Source: Coenobita brevimanus (Eukaryota > Arthropoda > Malacostraca > Decapoda > Coenobitidae). From it: 64,000 bases of DNA. How positions within the stretch are numbered: the stretch's first letter is position 1; each line of letters starts with the position of its first letter. Shown here in pieces: positions 31,760-41,902 of the stretch. Location: contig CM064732.1 of assembly GCA_032717465.1 (NCBI GenBank), forward strand, positions 30,283,638-30,347,637. The letters are read 5' to 3'. A model generated the notes under the pieces. The model was not told where the DNA came from and did not search any database. It saw only the letters and a program-made list of their open reading frames with translations. The position numbers and the translations under genes are program-made.

Positions 31760-32875
31760 GGTTCCTGGATTGCTTAAGGAGGGAAGTGTAAGGTTATGAA
31801 TGGAATAGCTGCTGCATGCCGTACTTGGTGGTGTGTATATTGCGGCCATTGCGCCGCTAAGCTGTCAGTTTCTCGTGTGACGCTTGGACGATTCAGTCAG
31901 TATTACCAAGGTCTGTTAATTTTCATGAAATAAGTAATCAACCACGTAATCAACGAGTAAAAAAACAAAAAACACTGAGAATATAGAGTATGAATAGACT
32001 TTTGGGAAGAAAACTATGACACAGCTTAGCCACTGTTAGCGCTGAGTCGTGCCCGCAACACGCAAGAAATATAGTTTACAGTATAGTCAGCTGAGAGGAG
32101 GAAGGCGCAGCATAACGACCACACAGCAATACCGTGAACTATGTGCAGATCTTGGTGACGCTGCCAGTAGGCGTCCCCTTCTGTACGTTGCTGTGTCCTG
32201 TATTGTACTCAGGTCTGAAACGTTGTTAGGAATGTAGATGCCGATAGTGAAGTTAGACAGACAGACAGAGAGAGAGAGAGAGAGAGAGAGAACGTGAATG
32301 CTTGTCTACGTTTGTGTGTGTGTGTGTGTGTGTGTGTGACCCAATTTTGCTAAGCCAAATAGTTACCTACATTCCTGTTATACTTTGTTGTAATTCTACA
32401 TACTGCAAACTCTATTTATACCGGTACTGCATGTTGAGAAGAGGGTGGTGGTGGTGGTGGTGGTGGTGGTGATGATGATGATGATGATGACTTAGTTCAT
32501 TAAGCTATGATTTGTGTAAAAGTGTTATTTATATCAGTACATCTTCTGCTTTATATACTCATAATTGTTATGTGCCAGAGTTTCTACATGTTTGTGCTTT
32601 TTCAGTAAATGTTTCTGCAGATTTATATATCGTTACTGATTCTGGGCAAATGAGTTCGCATACGTTTTGTTGTATGTATGTGCGATGTGCAAATGTTTCT
32701 CCATACGTGTGTTCTGATATGAAAACATTTCTATAAAATATGTTCCCCTTCGTAAACAATTCTTTGCGTGTTTCTTTAAGTATTGTTTTTATATGTACGC
32801 TTTAATGTGCAAACGTTTCTATGTGTTCTCTGATACGTAGGCGTTTCATAAAATGTTTGTTCTTTTGTGTTCACA

Positions 32876-32878
<3 letters not shown>
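31760..32878. other. No gene; microsatellite-rich
   Basis: Contains (GA)n at 32262-32292, (GT)n at 32311-32338, (GGT)n at 32439-32470 passing into (GAT)n, and repeated TG.GCAAA.GTTTCT-like phrases at 32580-32830. No coding signal. Confidence 0.6.

Positions 32879-32946
<68 letters not shown>
32879..32946. repeat. (TA)n microsatellite
   Basis: Uninterrupted TA array. Confidence 0.95.
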
Positions 32947-32948
<2 letters not shown>

Positions 32949-33683
32949 TCTGATGTGTAGGTTCTTTATGTGTGTCTATTAGCTCTAATGTGCAAACTTT
33001 TCTTCATATGTCTGCGTTGTGATGTATAAGAATTTCTCTGTTTGTACTGATGTGTAGCCGACACGATTTTCATGTGTGTGTTTTGACGTTTAAATGTTTC
33101 TTCAGCTGTGTTGTTGTTGTTATTGTTGTTGTTATTATTGCATCCCCAGGATCTTCTGAACTCAGTGAATGGCAGGAAAGTGATAACTTCAACCTGTCAC
33201 TCCCAGAGATACTTTACTGAGGCAATTAATTATTTGTACTGTGATAATGTGGTGCATGTGGTGAGCAAGTGTGCCATGGTGTGGAGGGCAGCAGTATCGT
33301 GCAGACATAGTGGACTGTGAGTTGTGTTTTGGGAACGGTGATGGCCATACAGCGGTCTGGCTGAGTGCGCTCGTGTCTTATGGTAGTTTCCGAGGAAAGG
33401 ATTGTGGGTCATCATGGTACTATCTGGCTGAAGATTGTGGACTGCTGTGAAGTTTGTATGTCTGCAAAATGTAGTACGGGGTGAAGAGGGAGGGATGTTA
33501 TTGAGATTGCAGTGTTAGGCGTTTTTTCCTCGTGTTATTTGGATTAATCTTTTCTTTATTCTTGTTTGTGTGAACGTTTATTTACACTGTATATGTGTTA
33601 TCGTATATATGTTTCACTCTATATGCATGTTATAGTCGTCTCTCTGAGCCATCTTTCCTCTCCCCCGACTTCCAATTTACCAT

Positions 33684-33687
<4 letters not shown>
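32947..33687. other. No recognised feature
   Basis: Includes a short (TTG)n stretch near 33110-33140. No convincing coding frame. Confidence 0.5.
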
Positions 33688-33772
<85 letters not shown>

Positions 33773-33773
33773 A

Positions 33774-33822
<49 letters not shown>
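33688..33822. repeat. (CT)n then (GT)n compound microsatellite
   Basis: About 42 CT units, then a short spacer and about 22 GT units. Long frames across it are artefacts of the repeats. Confidence 0.95.
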
Positions 33823-33825
<3 letters not shown>

Positions 33826-34079
33826 GCTTGTCTCGTCACTTTTCCCCTCTTCTATTCTCCCACACTTTCCTTCGTTCACCTTCCCTTCCCTTCCCTTCAC
33901 CCCATCCCTCTCCCTCACTTACTGCTGCCATCAGTAAATCCCCTTTTAGCGTTTGTACCAATCTCTTAAATCCTTTGGCTCCCTTCTTTCCCTCCCCCTT
34001 CCTTTATACCTTCCCTCTCATCTCTGTTCTTCACCTCTCCCTGCGTCCCTTGGGCTTGGAGCGTAGATGAACTGCCGAA
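33823..34079. other. C/T-rich low-complexity stretch
   Basis: Pyrimidine-rich without coding signal. Confidence 0.6.
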
Positions 34080-34511
34080 TGAACACTCACAAACTCCCCC
34101 ACACACTCATAGATTTTAACGCTGTTTTAAAATCTCTCAGGCTGACTTAAACAGATTCTCCGCCGGATTCAGACAAGTGACTAGTAAGATGTTAACCTCT
34201 CCATTCAAACTAACACAGATACACGAAGTCTTACACTCTTAAAATCTCACACAGACTCACTTAGGCATTCAGACACACAATCTTACAAGCCCACACATAT
34301 TCACACAGACACAAAACCATACACATTCGTAACCTTTCACACACACTCGCATATGAACAGGCGCGGAAAATGCCACTTCCTCACAGATTCTTATGCATAT
34401 TCACAGAAATGTAGTCACTTACAAACGCTCAGATTGACTCACACAGACACACTAAATTTCGTACACTCACAGACTCTAACATAGACTCACACGCATAAAC
34501 ACACAGACCAT

Positions 34512-34566
<55 letters not shown>

Positions 34567-34660
34567 TCAAGGAGAGTCATTCAGACTCACAAATCACAGT
34601 CATAAACTCTCACACAAGCTCGGACTCACAAGGGTTCACGAACTTACTCACAGACACACT
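34080..34660 (+). repeat. Degenerate CTCACACAGA-type repeat (left part)
   Basis: A/C-rich sequence made of diverged ACTCACA, CTCACACAGA and CACAGACAC phrases. It encloses a pure (AC)n array at 34517-34562. The same type resumes at 36440 on the far side of LINE-B copy 2. Confidence 0.75.
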
Positions 34661-34661
34661 A

Positions 34662-36440
34662 TCTATCTATCTATATACCTAGGCTGCTTCCCCCAAGGAA
34701 AGGGAGGTAGCCGAGACAGGACGACACACTCCCCATTTACTCATCCATTCAAACACATACATTCGCATCTTAGCCCCCAAAAGGGAGAACGGACAGATCC
34801 TCACCGCACCACACCGCACAAGGGTCAACTGCGCAATGCAATCAGTGACATCCGCAGCAGGGCCCGACAGCAGAACTGGTTTACCCCTGCCACATCATAA
34901 CAGACCCATCCCCTTACCCGCACCTGACCTGACTAGCTGATCAGACCAAATGCGGGAGAATATCCCCTCAGGGCTGCGTCATCACTTATTCATTCACAAT
35001 TTCTCTCCATTTATTTCTGTCACGCACAGCCACTCTTCCTTGCTCAACAGACATCCCTCTCGCATCCAGCGCTCTCTTCACACTGTCCATCCATCCTATT
35101 CGTGGTCTTCCTTTCAGCCTTACACCTCTCCTATCAGATCTAGTTATCTTTTTCACCAATCGCTCATTATCCATTCTCTCCATATGCCCAGACCATCGCA
35201 ACACCCTCTGCTCAACTCTACCAGCCATCTCCCGAACAACTCCAGTTCTCCTTCGCACTTCATCATTTCGCACTCGATCCATATGCGTCACTCCACACAT
35301 ACTCCTCAGACACCTCATCTCCATTACATTCAAACTTTTCCTCTCTGCTACATCCATATTCCATGTTTCAGCCCCATATAACGCAGTCGGTACCACAACA
35401 CCCTCATACAGCCTTCTCTTTACATCCATTCTAAGCGAACGACATCTAAACACTTTTTTCATTCCTCCCAGCACCTTTCCTACTTCATTTATTCTAAACT
35501 TCACTTCTGCATCTATTCTTCCATCCACAGCAACATGTGACCCTAGATATTAAAAACACTCTACCTCCTCAAGGAACTCGCCATTCAAAACTATATTCAT
35601 CCCCCTACCATCTACCAACCTCGTACACTTCATCACTTTACTCTTATTCTCATTTACTTTTAATTTCCTCCTTTCACACACCCTTCCAAACTCCTCTACC
35701 AACTGTCTCAATCTCTCCTCTGAATCAGCCACCAGTGTAGTATCATCTGCAAACAGCAGCTGCTTCAGATTCCACTCTCCACCATCAACATTCACCAGAC
35801 TCAGACCTCCACTTAAAACTCTTGCATTCACCTCCCTTACAACACCATCCATGTAAATATTAAACAACCAAGGCGACATCACACATCCCTGTCGCAGTCC
35901 CACTCTCACGGGAAACCAATCACTCACAGCATTTCCCATTCTTACACACGCTCTACTATTTACATAAAAACTTTTCACCCCTTTTGGTAACCTACCATCA
36001 AGTCCATACAATCTTAAAACAGTCCACAAAGCCTCCCAATCAATTCTATCATACGTTTTCTCTAAATCCATAAATGCCCAAAACACATCCTTGCCTTTTG
36101 CTAAATACTTTTCACACACTTGTCTCACAGCAAACACTTGATCCATGCATCCCCTCCCTCTCCTGAAGCCACACTGCTCATCACCAATCACTCCCTCTGT
36201 ACCCTCTATACCCTCTCTAACTCTCATAATTAACACTCTACCATACACCTTACCTACAACACTCAACAGACTTATACCCCTAAAGCTAGTACATTCATAC
36301 TTATCACCCTTGCCTTTATACAACGGGACCACACAAGCACTTGCCCAGTCAATTGGCACCATACCTTTCACAAAGCACACATTCAACAATCTTACTAACC
36401 AGTCAACAATAGGCACTCCACCACCCTTCAGGCATTCCAC
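34662..36440 (-). mobile_element. LINE-B copy 2 (RTE-like), 5'-truncated
   Basis: Very similar to LINE-B copy 1 from the (TAGA)n tail and GGGGAAGCAGCCTAGG terminus up to the VECLKGGG region of RT. It is 5'-truncated near 36440 and inserted in the degenerate CTCACA repeat. Confidence 0.88.
34986..36440 (-). pseudogene. LINE-B copy 2 reverse transcriptase, one nonsense codon
   Basis: The 35550-36440 part has VECLKGGG, YKGKGDKYECTSF, RRGRGCMDQVF, FMDLEKTYDRID, GLRQGCVMSP and FADDTTLV. A 12-base in-frame duplication gives EGIEGTEG before VIGDEQ. A TAA near 35549 replaces the Lys codon of the FKYLGS motif. The same frame resumes at 34986-35528 to the RTE C-terminus (RWSGHMERM, GRPRIGWMDS). The N-terminus of RT and the whole endonuclease are missing. 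Confidence 0.85.
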
Positions 36441-36904
36441 AGACACACAAGGCCACAAAATCTCACACACTCACAAAATCTCACACAGACTCACACTAAC
36501 TCACACTGTCTCAAACCACCTCACAAATTCTCAGACAACTGATATTATACCAAACACTCACAGTATCACACATAAACTCTCACACAGAAAACTCACATAT
36601 ACTCACAAACTTTCTTCATTTATATGCACACAACTCACAGATCCCACACAGACTGAAAAATCCCCACACAGACTCACACAAACGCCCCACACATTCAGAA
36701 ATTCTCACGCAAACTTAAAAGTCCCTAGACAGATGGAGCCAAATCTCCCTCGTATTCATAGATTCTCTCACAGATTCTGGCAAACCTCCCACACATTCAT
36801 ATATTCACACAAACTCACAAATCTCCGACACATTCAGAAATTCCCCACACAGATCCACAACATCTCCCTGTACCCACCACACGCTCCCCACAGTCATAAA
36901 TTAC
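36441..36904 (+). repeat. Degenerate CTCACACAGA-type repeat (right part)
   Basis: Continues the repeat interrupted by LINE-B copy 2. Phrases such as CTCACACAGACTCACA recur with divergence. Confidence 0.7.
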
Positions 36905-37484
36905 AGAAACGTGCCTCCCCCTTTAATGTGACCTTGGAGTATTCTCTTTCAACTAAAGGACGTATTTTGTATTCATTTCTTGTAATCTCTAGATAGTTTA
37001 GCCTCATAGAAGACTTTCTGAAGCAGAGGGGTTCAGTTTAACCTTAGTTAACCCTTTGTTTACAGTGTAAGAGGTCTCCGCTAGACATAGTATATTCCTG
37101 ATGTATAACACAAGTACTTTACATATCAGACAGTGAAACACCTTGAAAAACAAAAAGGTATGCAAGGGAAACACATCTATATTTACACACAAAGACATTA
37201 GAAATATAAACGCATCCCCCCAAAAATCAGGGACATGCAAGATATAAATGACGCATATCAGGTACACACAGATGCATTCAAGACACGCAGAAACAAAGGC
37301 AAGCAAGGACAACACAGATAAATTCCAGACTCGCACAGACGCACGCACTGATAACAAAAACGTATATCGAATACAGTGAAACACCCCAGTAACACAAACA
37401 ATCACCCCAAGAAAACACAGATACATACCAAACACGCGGAAATGCCTTGGAAACACAGGTACAATCCAGGACAACGCTGAGACT
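36905..37484. other. No supported gene; A/C-rich
   Basis: A 156-codon minus-strand frame covers most of this stretch. Its composition (Val, Leu, Cys, Phe) is what the A/C-rich plus strand forces. No domain, homologous copy or gene structure supports it. Confidence 0.5.
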
Positions 37485-37525
37485 ATCTATATCTATCTAT
37501 CTATCTATTGCCAGAGGCCTTGAAG
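37485..37525 (-). repeat. Orphan LINE-A tail: (TATC)n plus TTGCCAGA
   Basis: A short (TATC)n array is followed directly by TATTGCCAGAGGCC. The first part equals the extreme 3' terminus of LINE-A (TCTGGCAATAGATAG on minus). Either an ultra-short 5'-truncated insertion or chance extension of a microsatellite could explain it. Confidence 0.45.
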
Positions 37526-37769
37526 TAGCACAGATCAGAGTAAGCGTTTGGAAATCTTAACCTCAACAAAATAGAAAAAGCGCCTCAAACAGCTTTTTCG
37601 TGCGCTTGCGTCGCAGGCTGTTATGCGGAGTTATCACCATGATCATCGTCATCATCACCATTATCACTATCATCAGCAAGACATTTTATCCGACCCATGG
37701 ATGAGGTTGTTGGTGTGCAACCCCGGTCTGTTTAGCCGAACAGTGTGAATTTATATAACCTGAAACAAT

Positions 37770-37826
<57 letters not shown>

Positions 37827-38108
37827 TGTTTCCGCCATCCCCCAAACCACTCCCTACCTACTCTTATTGTTTTCCCTCCCAATCGGGACTTTACACTCCA
37901 TTTCTCTCCCTCTCTAATCTACGATTCACTTCGTCCAGCAATTCTCCGCAGCAGACACACTCGTGCCATAAATGCCACACGCATTCAATCTCTTCTCTTT
38001 TGTTGCCGGGGCTAAATTGACTTTAACTGATCCTTGGCTATTGGTATATAAAAAATCATTAAATTCATAACTTCAGCACCATTCCTAGGTTCACTCATGA
38101 TTAGCCAC

Positions 38109-38112
<4 letters not shown>
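37526..38112. other. No recognised gene; contains (AC)n
   Basis: An (AC)n array lies at about 37774-37822 and a (CAT/ATC)n-like stretch at 37640-37675. No coding signal. Confidence 0.55.

Positions 38113-38177
<65 letters not shown>
38113..38177. repeat. (TA)n microsatellite at LINE-C 3' end
   Basis: TA array directly bordering the 3' UTR of LINE-C copy 2. Confidence 0.95.
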
Positions 38178-38180
<3 letters not shown>

Positions 38181-40965
38181 GCGAGGAAGAAGGAACCAAA
38201 GGCCATGAGCCTGCAATAACAGTTCCCTCCAAGAGAAAAACAAAATACAATAGAGAGCCAAATTCAAGATCCATTCATTTCGAGATGCCTGGACACACTG
38301 CGTTTGAAAGGCTGGAGATCATAGGCAGCAGGAAATACAGAAGGAGGGAGACAGTTCCAGAGTTGACCTGTTGCATAAATGAAGGACTGGGAGTAGCGGT
38401 TAACTCTTGCATTAGAGAGCTGGACAGAAAAGGGATGAGAGTTTGCTTCTAGACAGGTGCTACGCGCCCGTTGTAGAGGTAGAGGAATGCATGCAGACGG
38501 TTCAGAGGAGCAGTGACCATTAAAGTAGCGATAAAAATGAGATAAATGTGCAACAGTGCGGCGAAGAGACAGAGGTTGAAGGGAGTCAGTAAGAGGAGGA
38601 GAGTTAATGAGACAAAAAGCCTTTGACTCCACTCTATTGAGAAGAGCTGTATGTGGGGAGCCTCCCCACACATGAGAGTTGTACTCCACACAGGGGCGGA
38701 TAAAACCCCTGTATAGAGTCAACAATTGTGCAGGGGTAAAGAAAGAACAGAGTCGGCTTAGCACACCCAATCTCTTGGAAGCAGATTTTACAGGAGATGT
38801 AACATGATCTTTCCAAGATAAGTCCCGAGTAAATGAAATCCCAAGCATGTTCAAGGATGATACAGAATTAAGCTGAGTATTATTAAACATTAATGGGTAT
38901 ACCTGTGGAAGATTTTGCCAGGTTGATAGGTGTAAGAACTGAGTCTTAGATGCATTAAAAACAACAAGATTATTTTTACCCCATTCAGAGATACGAGCCA
39001 AGTCAGACATTAGGTGTGCCATAGCCTTATCCCTTGTTTGTTGAAGTAACTGCTGAGATGGGCGTTGCAGGAACCGAATGGAAAGGTGAAGGGTGGAGTC
39101 ATCAGCGTATGAGTGGATAGGGTTAGATGTACAACTTAGAAGGTCATTGATGAATAAAAGGAAGAGAGTTGGTGAAAGGACAGAGCCCTGAGGAACACCA
39201 CTGTTGATAGATCTAGGAGAAGAATGATGGCCGTCTACAACAGCGGCTATAGAACGACCAGAAAGGAAGCTAGCGATGAAGGCACATAGAAGGATAGAAA
39301 CCGTAAGAGGGCAGTTTGGAAATTAAAAATTCATGCCAGACTCGATCGAAAGCCTTTGAGATGTCAAGTGCAATGGCAAAGCTTTCACCAAAGTCCCGAA
39401 AGGAGGATGACCAGGAGTCTGAAAGGTAGGTGAGAAGATCGCAATTGGAGTGTCCCTGACAGAACCCGTACTGACGATCAGAAAGAAGGTTGTGATAGGA
39501 AAGATGCCTTAAAATTTTTCTATTGAGAATTGACTCGAAAACTTTTGAAATACAGGATGTTAAAGCAATTGGACGATAGTTGGAGAGTTGGGAGTGGTCA
39601 CCCTTCTTTGGGACTGGCTGAATGAGAGCAAACTTCCAGCATGAAGGAAAGGTACAAGTTGACAGACAAAGGCGAAAGAGTTTGCCTAGGCAGGGTGTAA
39701 GCACAGATGCACAGTTCTTGAGAACAACAGGAGGGACTCCGTCAGGCCCATATGTTTTGTTAGTATTGAGGCCAGTGATGGCAGAAAATACATCAGCTGA
39801 AGAAATGTTAATGTCAGCCATGAGGAAGTCAGAGGAGGGAAGTGGAGGAACAGCACCGGAATCGTCTAAGGTGGAATTGGAGGAGAAAGTCTGTGCAAAG
39901 AGATCTGCTTTATCTGTAGAAGAAATAGCTACAGAGCCATCAGAGTAGAAAAGAGGAGGGAAGGATGATGAGGTAAAGTTGTTAGAAAGGTTTTTGGCAA
40001 GGTGCCAGAAGGAGCGGGAAGAATTCAAGTTGGAGAGTTGAGAGCATTTAGTATGGATGAAATAATTTTTAGCAGAGCAAAGAACAGACTTAGCACGATT
40101 CCGGGCAGAAATGTAAAGATGATGTGATCCAGGGGTGGGTTGGCTCTGGTACCTTTTGTAGGCCCTCTCCTTGTTGCGGACAACATTAGAACAAGCGTGA
40201 TTAAACCAAGGCTTTTGTGCATTAGTCAAAGGATATGAGAAAGGAATGTATGGTTCCATGCCCAAGAGAATAACCTCCGTAATGCACAAGGCACACTCAG
40301 ATGGCTCCCGGTCATGGAAGCAATAATTATTCCAGGGAAAATCAAAGATGTACTGCCTGAGGGCCTCCCAATCCGCGGCTCCAAAATGCCACAGACAACG
40401 TTTCCCTGGAGGGTCCACAGGCTGTACCGGAGTGATAGGACAGGTTAAGGTGATAAGGTTGTGATCGGAGGAGCCCAATGGAGAGAAAAGATTAACAGTG
40501 TAAGCAGAAGGATTTGTTGTAAGGAAGAGGTCGAGTATGTTGGAGCTCTCTCCAAGGCGGTCTGGGATATGGGTAGGGTGCTGTACAAGCTGCTCTAGGT
40601 CATTAAGGATAGAAAAGATGTAGGCCTGTTCACCAGGTGGATCAGTGAAAGGAGAGGAGAGCTAAAGGTGGTGGTGAACATTGAAATCTCCTAGAATGGA
40701 GATTTCAGAGATAGGAGAAATGAACAGAATGTGTTCCATCGTAGAAGTAAGATAGTCGAAGAATTTTTGATAGTCAGTAGAATTAAGGGATAAGTAAACA
40801 GCACAGATATACTTAGTTAGAGAATGACAGGAAAGCCAAAGCCAGAGTGTAGAAAATTCAGAAGAATCGAGTTCAGGAACACGAGAGCAAGATAAGTCAT
40901 TGCGGATATATACACAACAGCCACCTTTGGCTTTGAAATGAGTATAGAGAAAGTAGGAAGATACA
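38178..40965 (-). mobile_element. LINE-C copy 2 (Jockey-like), 2.8 kb, endonuclease and RT
   Basis: The minus strand holds most of ORF2 of a Jockey-like LINE plus about 85 bases of 3' UTR. The 5' end is lost at a (TA)n array near 40965. Only two clear lesions disturb the frame: a TAG at 40662-40664 in the endonuclease and a frameshift near 39280-39290 in RT. Copy 1 at 2.2-3.2 kb shares its 3' third. Confidence 0.88.
38264..40955 (-). pseudogene. LINE-C ORF2: endonuclease and reverse transcriptase
   Basis: Reading from the high end, the endonuclease keeps KAKGGCCVYIRNDL, the ILGDFNVHHH motif and [10 protein letters not shown] (terminal catalytic Asp-His). A linker and RT follow with [42 protein letters not shown] (motif A), SGVPQGSVLSPTLF and SYADDSTLH (catalytic pair). 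The C-terminus has SWKDHV, RPCVEYNSHVWGG and WNCLPPSVF and ends RHLEMNGS. The N-terminal catalytic Asn and Glu of the endonuclease are missing. The TAG at 40662 lies eight codons after the GDFN motif. The shift near 39285 lies between FYPSMC and [11 protein letters not shown]. Confidence 0.87.
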
Positions 40966-40980
40966 GAATATATATATATA

Positions 40981-41045
<65 letters not shown>
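40966..41045. repeat. (TA)n microsatellite at LINE-C 5' breakpoint
   Basis: TA array with a few interruptions at its left edge. LINE-C homology stops here. Confidence 0.95.
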
Positions 41046-41048
<3 letters not shown>

Positions 41049-41409
41049 TCATGTTACTATTTATGTTTTCTATAGACTTGTAACCATCTGACATCTATTC
41101 AGCTGCTGTACTGACTTTCAGTTATCCCTCACTGCTCTTATTTAATTAATCTCCTAGCGTTAGGACCATTTCCATTTTCACACCTGATCTACAATTACGT
41201 CTATCATGTTTTCTTTTTTGTCATCACCAAACGTAACATTATTTTGTTTTTGCTTTCTCAAGACGATGGTATTCAGCTTAGGAACAGCCCTTTGAAATAG
41301 AATGATTAGATGTTGCCTTTATTTGACATTTCGCTGTTGTGATGCTCTCATAGTTTTACTAACATGCCGTGGAACCAGCAAGAATGATATAAAAGCGATG
41401 TCTTTCGCC
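41046..41409. other. No recognised feature
   Basis: AT-rich sequence without coding signal. Confidence 0.5.
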
Positions 41410-41715
41410 TGAAGGGGCTAAGCTTTACTCTTTCCTCCTTTCTTTTGTTCTTCACTAGTTTCCCCCTTCTCCTCCCACTCTATTCCGTCGGTATTCTCTC
41501 AACTTCATCCCTCTCCCTTTCATTCTCCCCTTACTGCTATTCTCCCTTTTCATACCCTTTTCAACACCACATGTCTCCCCCCCCCCCCCGTTTTCTCTCT
41601 TCACGTGTTCTTCCCTGCCCTCTTCCTCCTCACACCTCGGTTTCTAAGTTTCATTCCTTCCTTTTTTCTCCTCCTCTTCCCCCTTGCTTCTCTCCCCTCC
41701 CCCTCATTTTACTCC
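41410..41715 (+). repeat. Polypyrimidine tract, left portion
   Basis: Almost purely C and T on the plus strand. Together with 45050-47410 it forms one long tract interrupted by R copy 5 and LINE-A copy 3. Confidence 0.85.
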
Positions 41716-41898
41716 CTCTGGTGGTAGGTGGGGGCACCCGGTGGTAGGTGGGGGCGCCCATCATCCACCCAGTCAGTGCAGTGGTAGTTTTTTTTTATTT
41801 TTTTTTTCTAGGGTAGCTCTACATTGAGTGACAAACCAAATGATTTCCTGTAAACCAGGAAACCATTTACAATGCTGGGTGGTAACCTTATAACCAAC
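41716..41898 (+). mobile_element. Repeat R copy 5, 3'-truncated
   Basis: Begins with a duplicated GGTGGTAGGTGGGGG phrase, lacks most of the pyrimidine-rich part (replaced by a T-run), and has the hairpin near 41845-41875 and GGTGGTAACCTTATAACC. It stops where LINE-A copy 3 starts. The remainder of R does not reappear after the LINE, so it was lost. Confidence 0.6.
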
Positions 41899-41902
41899 CA
41901 AC

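Noticed and set aside
37004..37474. 156-codon minus-strand hydrophobic ORF that could pass for a membrane protein
   Set aside because: The A/C-rich plus strand forces Val, Leu, Cys and Phe on the minus strand; no domain or second copy supports it.
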